The notes beneath the pieces are model-generated. The model did not search any database. It had not been told where the DNA came from and saw only the letters and a program-made list of their open reading frames with translations. The position numbers were made by a program, and so were the translations under genes. Positions 52,335 to 61,983 of a DNA stretch of 64,000 bases are shown in pieces (the first letter of the stretch is position 1; every line of letters starts with the position of its first letter). This DNA comes from NORP309 sp045107085 (GTDB lineage Bacteria > Pseudomonadota > Gammaproteobacteria > Xanthomonadales > Marinicellaceae): positions 3,935-67,934 of the forward strand of contig JBGCFT010000088.1 in the NCBI GenBank assembly GCA_045107085.1, read 5' to 3'.

Positions 52335-55124
52335 ATGTTAAATAAGTTATTAAATTTTGTACGGACTTCTAGTCTCGCTAAATATTTTATAGTTGGCTTG
52401 ATCATTGCAATAGTTAACTCCATTTCAGGCCATTTTACTGTTTTGTTATTGGCAGCCTCTTTATCTGGGTTATTGTTCTTTCTATTAAAAATACCCTTTT
52501 TAGAAGACAAGTTAACTTATGATCAAAGACAAAGTACAGAATTAAACATTTTGTTACTCAACTCAATTTTATGGGGAATATATTTGTGGAAAGATTTACA
52601 TGAATTTCCCCAGGCATACTCCTTAACTTTTGCGCTACTCATTTTTTCAATTTTTAATTTGTTTAAAACCTTGAAACAAAGGTTATATTTGTTGATACCA
52701 TTGGTTCTTGCCTTTGTAATCTTATCAATATTTGTTCAATTCCCAGCTATTACTTTGGTTGCTGCGACAACAGTTTTATTTGTGATTTTATTTTTAATCA
52801 ACGAAAGCCATTTAAAACAAGTTGGAGAAAAAACTATAGATCCTACAAATAATGATTCGACATCAAAACTAGAAATGGTTGGAGAATTAGACGATGTTCG
52901 TATTGAAAACAAACAATTAAAAGAGCATTTAAAACAAATTGAAATAGATTTATCGGCTGCAGAAATGGCTAAAATGGAATTTTTAGCAACAATGAGTCAC
53001 GAAATTCGAACACCTTTAAATGGAATAATTCCTTTATTAGATATTTTATTAGATTCTGAGCTATCAGATTTTCAGAGAGATTATCTGAGTACTGCTCATA
53101 TATCAGCAATACAAATGCAAAAGCTAATTGATGACTTATTGGATTATTCTAAAGTTGAAGCAGGTAAGCTTACTGTTGAAACAAGAGGGCTAAAAATACC
53201 TCGTATAATGCAAGCAGTGAACGCATCATACAAACAAGCAGCGCAAAAGAAAAACTTAAAACTTGAAGTTAATGTTCACAAAAATATAAGTCCATTATTG
53301 CGCGGAGACCCAACAAGATTAAGGCAAGTTTTGTCTAATCTGGTCAGTAATGCGATTAAATTTTCAAGTTACGGAACCATCAGTTTAAATGTCAAAAAAC
53401 TTAAAGATTTTCCGAATAAAGAAATTATTAGATTTGAGGTAGTAGATCAAGGCATTGGTTTGGATAAAGAAACTTCAGATAATATCTTTTTACCTTTTAC
53501 CCAAGAAGATGGTTCAAGTACACGTAAGTTTGGTGGCACGGGTCTTGGATTAGCAATAAGTAAAAAAATTGTCGAGCTAATGCAAGGCTCAATATATGTT
53601 GAATCACAAAAAGGAAAGGGCAGTAACTTTTATTTTGACCTTCCTTTACTAAAATCAGTTGGCGAAACAACTGTTGGTACCAGTGAAGCTTCTGGGTATC
53701 AGGCAATTTTAGTCAATACAAATCCATTATTGTTCAACAAAATTTCTCAAAAACTAAAGTCTGAAGAAGTGCCTTTTCAAAAGGCGTTGGGATTATCACA
53801 GGCTTATGATATTTTTGCATCAATCAATAAAGTATCAACCAAGACAAAACACATTTTAATGTTTATTGACTTTGAGACAGCAGGGAAGCAAGTCAGAGGT
53901 CTTTGTAATGATATTACAAAAGATAATAGTATGGAGAACTTATATGCCTGTATTTTCTCTGAAAGAGAAAGCATCGCAGGAATACCTAAAAGTCCTAATA
54001 TTAAACTACTAAACAAAGATGATTCAATTGGCGCATTGCTCAACTCAATTGAGGTTTCTCAAGCCAGTCAAGAAGCAGCTGATATTATTGACTCTTCTCA
54101 AACTGAGGAACTTAGCAGTGACGATCAAATAGAAGAGGCGGAAATAGTCGAAAGAGATCCGGTCGATAATGATAAGCTTATACCTGAAATATTGTTAGTT
54201 GAAGACAACGAAGTGAATTTAAAAGTTGCTGAAAAACTTATTCAATACATAGGGTACCCTTTTGATTTTGCAATGAATGGCCAGGAAGCACTTGAAAAAG
54301 TGAAACAGAATAGATACCGAATGATTTTAATGGATTGTCAAATGCCTGTGATGGACGGTTATCGAAGTACAGCAAAAATTAGAGACTATGAAACTGCAGC
54401 GGGTTTGAATCGTACACCGATTCTTGCCATGACAGCAAATGCCATGTTAGGCGATAAGGAAAAATGCTTAAATGCTGGCATGGATGACTATATGTCTAAA
54501 CCTCTGAACCGCTATATTCTTGAAAAAACTTTAAAGAAATGGGACCCACTGGCAAAGACTACTAATTCAACTAAACCAAGTGACTCTGTTTCTGAAGATC
54601 AAGCAAACAGCCAAGAACCTGAGCAAACAGAACCGGTAGCACAAGAGCAAAAAAGTAGCCATCAAACTCCTGAATCATCAGTTTCAGAAATTAATCGGAA
54701 TCAAAGCGCTGTTGTTGAGCCGAGGAAACCACAACCTGTTGTTGAAAAAAAGGTTGCAACACCAGGAGTTCAGATTAATCAAAAATGGTTAAGTACAAAA
54801 ACACTTGAAAGTTTAAAAGAGTTTATGGGCAGCGAAATCATTCAGTTATTAGATATGTTTGAGCAGGAAACGCCAACAATTTTAAGAAAAATGAGAGCAG
54901 CCTTAGAAACAAAGAACACTGAAGAAGTTCAAAAAATGGCGCATATGCTTAAATCAACCAGTGCAAATATAGGCGGAAATGGTTTGAGCTTTTTTTCGAG
55001 AAAAATGGAGTTGGCGGCCAACTCACATGAATTGAAACAGATGCCTATTATTTTTGATAAAATCAAAAAAGCCTATATGTTGACAAGTAAAGAAATAACT
55101 AAATATATTAAAACACAGCAGTGA
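52335..55124 (+). CDS. Hybrid sensor histidine kinase (BarA-like architecture)
   Basis: A 929-residue kinase. Residues ~15-155 have about six transmembrane helices and no obvious periplasmic sensor. A coiled coil (~188-215) leads to the HisKA domain with His222 (MSHEIRTPLNG). HATPase motifs are NLVSNAIKFSS and FGGTGLGLAISK. Residues ~440-570 look like a degenerate receiver without the phospho-Asp signature. A true receiver follows (ILLVEDNEVN; Asp667 in LMDCQMPVMDG), then a Gln/Glu/Ser-rich linker and an HPt domain with His870 (AHMLKSTSANIGG). The partner regulator is not in this window. Confidence 0.9.
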   Translation: MLNKLLNFVRTSSLAKYFIVGLIIAIVNSISGHFTVLLLAASLSGLLFFLLKIPFLEDKLTYDQRQSTELNILLLNSILWGIYLWKDLHEFPQAYSLTFALLIFSIFNLFKTLKQRLYLLIPLVLAFVILSIFVQFPAITLVAATTVLFVILFLINESHLKQVGEKTIDPTNNDSTSKLEMVGELDDVRIENKQLKEHLKQIEIDLSAAEMAKMEFLATMSHEIRTPLNGIIPLLDILLDSELSDFQRDYLSTAHISAIQMQKLIDDLLDYSKVEAGKLTVETRGLKIPRIMQAVNASYKQAAQKKNLKLEVNVHKNISPLLRGDPTRLRQVLSNLVSNAIKFSSYGTISLNVKKLKDFPNKEIIRFEVVDQGIGLDKETSDNIFLPFTQEDGSSTRKFGGTGLGLAISKKIVELMQGSIYVESQKGKGSNFYFDLPLLKSVGETTVGTSEASGYQAILVNTNPLLFNKISQKLKSEEVPFQKALGLSQAYDIFASINKVSTKTKHILMFIDFETAGKQVRGLCNDITKDNSMENLYACIFSERESIAGIPKSPNIKLLNKDDSIGALLNSIEVSQASQEAADIIDSSQTEELSSDDQIEEAEIVERDPVDNDKLIPEILLVEDNEVNLKVAEKLIQYIGYPFDFAMNGQEALEKVKQNRYRMILMDCQMPVMDGYRSTAKIRDYETAAGLNRTPILAMTANAMLGDKEKCLNAGMDDYMSKPLNRYILEKTLKKWDPLAKTTNSTKPSDSVSEDQANSQEPEQTEPVAQEQKSSHQTPESSVSEINRNQSAVVEPRKPQPVVEKKVATPGVQINQKWLSTKTLESLKEFMGSEIIQLLDMFEQETPTILRKMRAALETKNTEEVQKMAHMLKSTSANIGGNGLSFFSRKMELAANSHELKQMPIIFDKIKKAYMLTSKEITKYIKTQQ

Positions 55125-55150
55125 AATAATAGTTATTGAAATAAAAATAC

Positions 55151-55192
55151 AGTTTTAGGAAGCGAATCACATTATTTTAGCTTCCTAAAACT
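55151..55192. terminator. 13-bp inverted repeat after kinase gene
   Basis: AGTTTTAGGAAGC and GCTTCCTAAAACT are perfectly complementary arms with a 16-base loop, 27 bp after the kinase stop. No long T-run follows, so it could be a terminator without U-tract or a transcript stabiliser. Confidence 0.5.
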
Positions 55193-55327
55193 ACATCTAT
55201 GCCTAGGTTTTTCTATTAAATTACCTCGCCTTAATGATACAATCTCAATCTTTTGAATTTTGGGTTGATGACATTGTCTACTTATACAATTTAAAACTAT
55301 TTACCATAACCCAACACTTTTACATTT

Positions 55328-57367
55328 ATGATAATTGAAACATTTACATTGATGCTAGCACTGGCATTACAAAACGATCAAAACAACAAAGATACAGATA
55401 AAGAAGTTGATCAAATCATTGTCACAGCCTCTAAAAAGAAACAATCAGTAGAAAATTTGTCTACAGCTGTTTCTGTCGTAACAAAGGCGGAGATTCTTGA
55501 AAAAAACATTACATTACTACCAGATTTACTCCGTGAAGAAGCAGGTGTTTATATCCAACAAACTACGCCTGGCCAAGGTATACCAATCATAAGGGGATTA
55601 AAGGGTTCAGAAAATGTTCACCTTATCGATGGCATGCGTTTAAATACTGCTTTTTTTAGAAATTCTCCGAATCAATATTTAGCATTGGTTGATCCATTTA
55701 TGACCAATCAAATTGAAATAATTAGAGGTCCAGCATCGGTTCTATATGGAGGAGATGCTTTGGGCGGCGTGTTAAATGTTATTACTCATACTCCTAGTTT
55801 TACAGGAAAAGATTGGCAACACCAAGGAGAAATGTATCTATCCTATGATTCTGCCGATGAAAAAACCCTCAGTCATATTTCTCTAGATATGGGCAACGAA
55901 AAAATATCTACTACTTTGGGTTTGAGTTATCAAGATATTGGAACAAGAACCATTGGTGGTGGCACTGAAGTTCCTTTTACAAATTACAGCTCAAGAGCTG
56001 TAAATAATAAGTGGTTATTCAATTTATCGGAAGATAAGTCATTAATATTTGATATGCAATATTTAACTCAACCATCCACACCTAGAGTTGATGATTTGGT
56101 TGTAGGATTTGGTCAAACTGAACCAGATTCATCACTGTTTTTGTTTTCTCCAAATCAAAGGCAATTTGTTCATTTGAACTATTCAGATAATGCTGCGAAT
56201 GCTTTGTATGATAACTCAGATTATCATATTTCATGGCAGCTAATCAAAGACCACAGAATAAGATCAAATTTTGATGAAGAAGATCTTATAAAAGAACAAA
56301 ATGAAAGTGCTTTGTTTTCATTTCAATCTTCTTTTAATAAACAGTTAAACGAACAATTAGATGTGGTATATGGTATTGACTATTACAAAGATACCATTAA
56401 TAGTGCCAGACAAAACATTAGTAATGGCGTTGCTACTAACGGAAATTCACGTTTTCCTGATGATTCTACTATGCAACATTTGGGTTTTTTTGCAGACATG
56501 ACTAAATACTTCGAACACCAAGATTTAACATTTGGAATGCGTTACAGTGATTATGAGATAGACCTAAATAATCCAATCATTTCCAATGATACTCTTAAAA
56601 TTGATGATTTAACTTGGCACATAGGTTGGCTCTATCACCTTGATGATGAAAATAAATTATTTGCCAATCTTGGAAGAGGCTTCAGGCCACCTAATATATT
56701 TGATTTAGGTCAAGTAGGAGAAAGGCCGGGTAACCGTTTTAATGTCATCAATACTGATGTAAAACCAGAAACCGTCCACACATTGGATATTGGATGGAAG
56801 CATTTTGGCAACATCTATACTGTGGACTTTACTGTATTTTATTCGAAGTATAAAGATAAAATTGCCAGTGTTGAAACCGGTGAATTAACAGATACTGGAC
56901 AACTAATCGTTCAGTCTCAAAATATTAATGATGTTAACCTTTATGGTGTAGAATCCAGTTTTACTTATAAAATCAATACTGATTCAGAATTTAATGCGGT
57001 ATTAAATTACACTTGGGGTGAGGAAACAACAGGTGATTTAAGTGAGCCAGCAGATAGAATTCCACCACTCAATGGTTTTATCGGTTATCAAAAACAAATC
57101 AATGATGACTGGAGTATCAATCCTAAAATCATCTATGCAACAACGCAAGATAGACTCAGTGCCCGTGATGTAAGAGATGCAAGAATACATCCAAATGGAA
57201 CAGGCGGTTTTGTATCATATAACGTATATGCTAATTGGAAACTTTCTGGTGCCAGTAACGTGCGTTTTGGTTTTGAAAACATATTTGATAAGAAGTACAG
57301 AGAACATGGATCGGGTTTAGAAGCCGCAGGAAGAAATTTACACGCTTCTTTTAATTATTTGTTTTAG
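55328..57367 (+). CDS. TonB-dependent outer-membrane receptor
   Basis: A 679-residue receptor with a TonB-box-like DQIIVTASKKKQSVENLS, a plug domain (VYIQQTTPGQGIPIIRGLKG; VLYGGDALGGVLNVIT) and a C-terminal barrel ending in Phe (ASFNYLF). Substrate is likely a siderophore, haem or other metal chelate, but nothing nearby specifies it. The N-terminal MIIETFTLMLALALQ is hydrophobic but carries no positive charge, so the annotated start or the signal peptide is atypical. Monocistronic. Confidence 0.88.
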   Translation: MIIETFTLMLALALQNDQNNKDTDKEVDQIIVTASKKKQSVENLSTAVSVVTKAEILEKNITLLPDLLREEAGVYIQQTTPGQGIPIIRGLKGSENVHLIDGMRLNTAFFRNSPNQYLALVDPFMTNQIEIIRGPASVLYGGDALGGVLNVITHTPSFTGKDWQHQGEMYLSYDSADEKTLSHISLDMGNEKISTTLGLSYQDIGTRTIGGGTEVPFTNYSSRAVNNKWLFNLSEDKSLIFDMQYLTQPSTPRVDDLVVGFGQTEPDSSLFLFSPNQRQFVHLNYSDNAANALYDNSDYHISWQLIKDHRIRSNFDEEDLIKEQNESALFSFQSSFNKQLNEQLDVVYGIDYYKDTINSARQNISNGVATNGNSRFPDDSTMQHLGFFADMTKYFEHQDLTFGMRYSDYEIDLNNPIISNDTLKIDDLTWHIGWLYHLDDENKLFANLGRGFRPPNIFDLGQVGERPGNRFNVINTDVKPETVHTLDIGWKHFGNIYTVDFTVFYSKYKDKIASVETGELTDTGQLIVQSQNINDVNLYGVESSFTYKINTDSEFNAVLNYTWGEETTGDLSEPADRIPPLNGFIGYQKQINDDWSINPKIIYATTQDRLSARDVRDARIHPNGTGGFVSYNVYANWKLSGASNVRFGFENIFDKKYREHGSGLEAAGRNLHASFNYLF

Positions 57368-57405
57368 TCTGTTATAAACTAATTCATTGATAAAAATTTA
57401 ATATA

Positions 57406-57441
57406 TCCTTTCTTTAGTTTTTAAGTAAATTAAAGAAGGGA
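57406..57441. terminator. Hairpin between convergent receptor and amidase genes
   Basis: TCCTTTCTTTA and TAAAGAAGGGA pair over 11 positions with one G-T pair and a 14-base loop. It lies between two convergent genes, fitting a weak bidirectional terminator. Confidence 0.4.
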
Positions 57442-57449
57442 ATAAATAT

Positions 57450-58217
57450 TTAATTTTTCATATCTTTAAGAAAGGGTAAATCCATTCTAATTTTATTTAC
57501 CACAGAAGCATCTAAGTCATAAAAAATACAATCTTGATTGAAATCTCCAATTGATAAAACCTCTCCCATAGGATTAATTATTTGTGACCCGCCAATGTAG
57601 TTTAGTCCATTATCATCGCTTCCTGTTCGATTAACAGCGACAATAAAGCATTGGTTTTCAATGGCCCTAGCCTGCAATAGAATGTTCCAATGCCTTTGTC
57701 TTGATTCTGGCCAGTTTGCAATAACATAAATAACGTGAACTTGATTAGAAACGGCTCTGAATATTTCTGGAAACCTCAAATCATAACAAATAAAGATACT
57801 GGATTTTAAGCCTTCTAAATCAAAAACAACCTGTTTGTTTCCTTGTTGAAAATATTGCCCTTCATTGGCTAGATTGAAACTGTAATTTTTGGTGTAGCTC
57901 GTAATTAGTTTGCCTTGTTTGTTTATTACCAAGGCAACATTTACAGCTTTATTTATTGTATTAGATAGCTCAGTAATGCCTGCAATAATACTGATATTAT
58001 TTTTAAGTGCCAAATTACAAAGAAATTGATAAGTTTGACCAAATGGTTCTTCAGCTGTTTTGGATATGTTCATAGAAAAACCGCTATTAAACATTTCAGG
58101 CAATACTATTAAATCACAATTATTTTCATGAGCATGTTCTGTATATGATTGTGCTAATGTAAGGTTTTGTTCAAGGTTTTCCCATACACTATTAATTTGA
58201 ACACTGGCTATTTTCAT
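57450..58217 (-). CDS. Carbon-nitrogen hydrolase (nitrilase/omega-amidase family)
   Basis: A 255-residue nitrilase-superfamily enzyme. The catalytic triad is visible: Glu41 (VLPEMFNSGF), Lys110 (YTKNYSF) and Cys144 (FICYDLRFPEIFR). Closest in pattern to YafV/Nit2 omega-amidases that hydrolyse alpha-ketoglutaramate. The start was set to ATG 58217, because a longer frame to 58268 overlaps bioC and the family begins MKIASVQ. It lies 22 bp after bioC on the same strand. Confidence 0.85.
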   Translation of the reverse strand: MKIASVQINSVWENLEQNLTLAQSYTEHAHENNCDLIVLPEMFNSGFSMNISKTAEEPFGQTYQFLCNLALKNNISIIAGITELSNTINKAVNVALVINKQGKLITSYTKNYSFNLANEGQYFQQGNKQVVFDLEGLKSSIFICYDLRFPEIFRAVSNQVHVIYVIANWPESRQRHWNILLQARAIENQCFIVAVNRTGSDDNGLNYIGGSQIINPMGEVLSIGDFNQDCIFYDLDASVVNKIRMDLPFLKDMKN

Positions 58218-58239
58218 ATTTTTATACTTAATGTTTTGT

Positions 58240-59064
58240 TTAATCTTTAATTGCCAAACTAATGTCATTGATTTTTTTTGATTTTTTTGCCCTTAAATAC
58301 ACCACTTCATAACTGGCAGGCAATCTATCATCAACTCGAAACTCTTCATAAGCATTCATTAACGTGTTTAATTGCTTTCGAGTCATGAGTCCTTTCTTAC
58401 GTGATTCGATGACATTATGTCCCCCAGAAGATTTAATGTCCCTCATCAAAGAAATAATATCTTTATAGGTTAATGTTATTATTTCTGCATTCACTACGGG
58501 TTCTTCAAAACCCAGTTTCAGTAAAGTATCGCCCATGTCATGCAAGGCAGGAAAATCATGAACATGCATCTGTTTATCGACACTTAACCAGGATTGTTTT
58601 AACTCAACCAAGCTTGTCTCACCCAGAGCACTCATTATTAATAAACCATTAGGCTTTAGGACTCTCATGCATTCGGCAAAAACATCTTTTTCATTGCACC
58701 AATGAATTAACATGTTTGAAAAAACCACATCAAACGCATTGTCTTCAAAAGGCAAGTCATGGACATCACTATGAATTACATTCACTTGTTTGTGATGTGA
58801 AATATGTTCAAGCATGTTCTTAGAAAAATCCAATGCTGAAATTTTTACATTATTAAATAATTTTAAAAACTTTGGAATTGCCCATCCTGTTCCACAACCT
58901 AAATCTAGAATATGGTTAGGTTGAAATGTTGGATCAATTTTGCACTCATCATCTAGCCTTTCAATTAACCTTGACATGACTTCCTTTTGTAATACAGCAT
59001 TTTCTTCATACTGGTTGGCTGCGTTATTAAATGATTTTAATATGGCATGATATTCTAGAGGCAT
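58240..59064 (-). CDS. bioC: Malonyl-ACP O-methyltransferase BioC
   Basis: A 274-residue SAM-dependent enzyme that methylates malonyl-ACP to start pimelate synthesis for biotin. The BioC N-terminus FNNAANQYEENAVLQKEV is diagnostic, followed by motif I LDLGCGTGWAIPKF, VVFSNMLIHWCNE and the LPASYEVVYLRAKK C-terminus. The rest of the bio operon (bioA/B/F/D/H) is not in this window. Divergent from comF with a 49-bp gap, an arrangement seen in several gammaproteobacteria. Confidence 0.9.
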   Translation of the reverse strand: MPLEYHAILKSFNNAANQYEENAVLQKEVMSRLIERLDDECKIDPTFQPNHILDLGCGTGWAIPKFLKLFNNVKISALDFSKNMLEHISHHKQVNVIHSDVHDLPFEDNAFDVVFSNMLIHWCNEKDVFAECMRVLKPNGLLIMSALGETSLVELKQSWLSVDKQMHVHDFPALHDMGDTLLKLGFEEPVVNAEIITLTYKDIISLMRDIKSSGGHNVIESRKKGLMTRKQLNTLMNAYEEFRVDDRLPASYEVVYLRAKKSKKINDISLAIKD

Positions 59065-59113
59065 GGAAATATGATAATATAAAAACTTTATTTTAACACC
59101 AAGTCCCTTAATC

Positions 59114-59773
59114 GTGAATCAATGTTTCATTTGTAATAGCAATACTCAAGATGTCCTATCATACCAATCAATTTGTCATGGCTGTTTGAGTTTGATTAAG
59201 CATCCAGAGTACGATTGTTTAAGGTGTGGTGTTGAATTGCAATCAGATCACGGCATTTGTGGAAATTGTCAAACTAAACCACCTATGTTTTCTGAAGTTA
59301 AGTATGTTGGAGTTTATCAATTTCCCATCGATAACTGGGTAAAAAATCTAAAATTTGGTAAAAATATTCTCATGTCAACAATGTTTGCTGAGTTGATGCA
59401 ACCTTTGTTAAATGAAATTGAACCAGACTATTGTTTAATGCCAGTGCCTTTGCATGTTTCTAGGTTAAGATCACGTGGTTATAATCAAGCATATGAAATA
59501 GTAAAAGAGATATCGAAACTATCAAATAGGCCCATAGATACCTCATTAAAACGCAGTATCAATACAAAAATGCAAGCACAGCTCAAGCTCAATCAAAGAG
59601 CAAGCAATGTCAGTAAAGCTTTTTTGGTTCAAGGCGACTTGGACAACAAAAAAATAGTGTTAATAGATGACGTCATGACTTCAGGAAACACATTAAAAGA
59701 ATGCGCCAAAACTTTAAAAAAAGCTGGCGCATTAGACATTAAAATAATTATATTTGCACGTAAATCGCTGTAA
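59114..59773 (+). CDS. comF: ComF family phosphoribosyltransferase-like protein
   Basis: A 219-residue protein with an N-terminal double zinc finger: C4 and C7 (CFIC), C22 and C25 (CHGC), then CLRC and CGNC pairs. A type I PRTase domain follows, with VPLHVSRLRSRGYNQA and the PRPP loop VLIDDVMTSGNTL. ComF is needed for natural transformation in several bacteria; its biochemical role is unclear. The start codon is GTG. With DprA and PilTU in this window, a competence role is plausible. Confidence 0.9.
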   Translation: MNQCFICNSNTQDVLSYQSICHGCLSLIKHPEYDCLRCGVELQSDHGICGNCQTKPPMFSEVKYVGVYQFPIDNWVKNLKFGKNILMSTMFAELMQPLLNEIEPDYCLMPVPLHVSRLRSRGYNQAYEIVKEISKLSNRPIDTSLKRSINTKMQAQLKLNQRASNVSKAFLVQGDLDNKKIVLIDDVMTSGNTLKECAKTLKKAGALDIKIIIFARKSL

Positions 59774-59799
59774 TAGAACAGAGCTTTATTGAATAATTA

Positions 59800-60663
59800 T
59801 TAGCTACCAAAAGTATTGCATTGAGTTATGTCACCTGTTTGCATTCCCTTTCTTAACCAATGCACTCTTTGTTCAGATGAACCATGAGTAAAAGATTCTA
59901 CATTAACGCTTCTGCCAGCGTTTCTTTGTAATGTATCATCACCTATAGAGGCAGCGGCTTGAAGTCCTTCTTCAACATCACCATCATCTAGCCAATTTTT
60001 TTGTTTTTGAGACAAATTTGCCCAAACACCAGCATAACAATCAGCTTGAAGCTCTAGCATTACTAAATATTTGTTTTTATTAGCAGGATCACGTTGTTGC
60101 ATTTGGCGCATTTTTCGTTCTGTTCCTAAAATATTTTGGATGTGATGTCCTACTTCATGAGCAATCACATAGGCTTGTGCAAAGTCACCTGGAGCACCCA
60201 TTCTTTGTAATTGTTCAAAGAAACCCAATGCTAGATAAAGTTTATGATCACCAGGACAATAAAATGGCCCAGTTCTCTCAGATTGAACACCACATGCTGA
60301 TTGAACGTTTCCTTCAAAAATAACCATTCCAGGCACCTTGTAGTTTGAGCCTCTGCGTTTGAATTCAGCAAGCCAAGCATCTTCAGTAGATGCAAGAATT
60401 GTCTTTGAGAATGCTGTTAATTCATTTTCTGCGGCAGATCGTTGTACTGAAGGCTTTTTATTTTGTGTTGATGAACTTTGTCCTGAATTTCCACCACCAA
60501 CCATTTGGAACAACTCAATTGGATTTTTGCCAGTAACAACGGAAATGACTATGACAATTACGACAGTGACGATACTCATTTTTCCACCACCTCTGGCCAT
60601 TCTGCCCCCAGTTCCACGCCTGTCTTCAACATTACTGCTTTGTCTTTGACCTTTCCAACGCAT
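59800..60663 (-). CDS. Neutral zinc metallopeptidase (YpfJ family)
   Basis: A 287-residue protein with a single N-terminal transmembrane helix (residues ~30-44) after a basic segment (MRWKGQRQSSNVEDRRG). The zinc motif HEVGHHIQ has H169, E170, H173. The family patterns YVIAHEVGHHIQN, YLVMLELQADCYAGVWAN and the C-terminal FTHGSSEQRVHWL are intact. Members are annotated as neutral zinc metallopeptidases; the substrate is unknown. The start at 60663 is supported by a conserved MRWKGxR N-terminus. Confidence 0.9.
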   Translation of the reverse strand: MRWKGQRQSSNVEDRRGTGGRMARGGGKMSIVTVVIVIVISVVTGKNPIELFQMVGGGNSGQSSSTQNKKPSVQRSAAENELTAFSKTILASTEDAWLAEFKRRGSNYKVPGMVIFEGNVQSACGVQSERTGPFYCPGDHKLYLALGFFEQLQRMGAPGDFAQAYVIAHEVGHHIQNILGTERKMRQMQQRDPANKNKYLVMLELQADCYAGVWANLSQKQKNWLDDGDVEEGLQAAASIGDDTLQRNAGRSVNVESFTHGSSEQRVHWLRKGMQTGDITQCNTFGS

Positions 60664-60809
60664 AATCTCAACTCTCTTTAATTTATAATGTCTCAAGTAT
60701 ATCATGAAAAAAAACAGTAAAAATTAAACTAATGTGACTTTTCAAATTATTAATTGCACTCAGTAATCGTTTTGTAGATGGCAACGTTAATTTCTAAAAT
60801 GTCATTTAA

Positions 60810-61982
60810 TTAAGTATATTTAAAATTTTTAAATGCGGTTATCATTGCAATGACTGCTAAAATAAATAGCAGAAGTATTTGTAATGTCAGGTCTTTAAGC
60901 TGTCCACCAAAATACATCAATTGATGTAATATGTCCATAATCCAACCTGTAGGTAAAAATACAGCTAAATTTTGCATCCACATTGGAGTGATTTCAATTG
61001 GCCACCAGCAACCTCCTAATGCTGCTAATGACAATGATGAAACAGTAGAAATAGCGCTTACTTGCCCTTCTGATTTTGCAAAACTACCCAATAAAACAGC
61101 TAAAGCAGAATTAAATGCGGCCCATAATAATAATATCAGAAAAATTGCAATGACATGATTTCCCCAATGAATTTTAAATACCAGCCAGCCTATTATCATT
61201 CCATATATTAATTGTAAAATAGTAATAAACCATTTTCCTAACCATTTACCGATTATTATTTCTTGGTGTGTTAAGGGGGTGGCAGCTAACCTTTTAAGCA
61301 CACCAGATTTTCTTTCGAGGAATAAACTCAAAGAACCACTAGAAAGTGCTATCATCATGATGAACATGACTAAAATTCCAGAAACAGCTTGATTAAAACC
61401 TGAGGGAATTTCTTGCTTTTCTCCAGCTGTTTGAATATCGACTGAAATGTTTCTTGGCATATTGTTAACTGCATTGAAATCAATTGAATCATCAGTTAAT
61501 TTAATTTTATTGATAACCAATAGATCACCTATGGTTTGATACAAAGCTTTTTCAATAGAAAACTGATCCTTATTTTGACTTAATCCAGAAGCTTTGCTGG
61601 CATATTCAATTGTAATTTGATCTCCTTTATCAATGATCGTTTGTAGATTTTTTGGTAGCCACAATCTTCTTGTATAGTTTTCAAAGCGGTATTTTAGGTC
61701 TTGTTTATTGACTTCTTCATTAAAAACAACCACATTAAAATTTTCTTGTTTGAGTCGATAAACAATTTGTTTTGCTATAGGTATGTTGTTAATGTCATTG
61801 GCTTGATTTTCCCAAATAGCAATATTTGTAACGCTATTAGTGCTTCCTCCTAAACCTCCTGTTGTTGACCCAATAAAACCAAAAAACACCAATGGCATGA
61901 TAAATAGCCACATTAACAAGACTTTTTCTTTTAATGAATAGTGAAAATCCTTTTTTGCTATAAAGAGTATATTTTTCAACAT
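60810..61982 (-). CDS. ABC-2 type permease (exporter subunit 2)
   Basis: A 390-residue membrane subunit with one N-terminal helix, a ~170-residue periplasmic domain and five or more C-terminal helices. The ABC-2 pattern is visible in SGSLSLFLERKSGVLKRLAATPLTHQEIIIGKWLGKW and the final LGGCWWPIEITPMWMQNLAVFLPTGWIMD. It starts 1 bp after the first permease. With the two upstream genes it forms an ATPase-permease-permease drug or lipid exporter operon of the YhiI/YbhFSR kind, now headless because the ATPase is broken. Confidence 0.88.
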   Translation of the reverse strand: MLKNILFIAKKDFHYSLKEKVLLMWLFIMPLVFFGFIGSTTGGLGGSTNSVTNIAIWENQANDINNIPIAKQIVYRLKQENFNVVVFNEEVNKQDLKYRFENYTRRLWLPKNLQTIIDKGDQITIEYASKASGLSQNKDQFSIEKALYQTIGDLLVINKIKLTDDSIDFNAVNNMPRNISVDIQTAGEKQEIPSGFNQAVSGILVMFIMMIALSSGSLSLFLERKSGVLKRLAATPLTHQEIIIGKWLGKWFITILQLIYGMIIGWLVFKIHWGNHVIAIFLILLLWAAFNSALAVLLGSFAKSEGQVSAISTVSSLSLAALGGCWWPIEITPMWMQNLAVFLPTGWIMDILHQLMYFGGQLKDLTLQILLLFILAVIAMITAFKNFKYT

Positions 61983-61983
61983 A

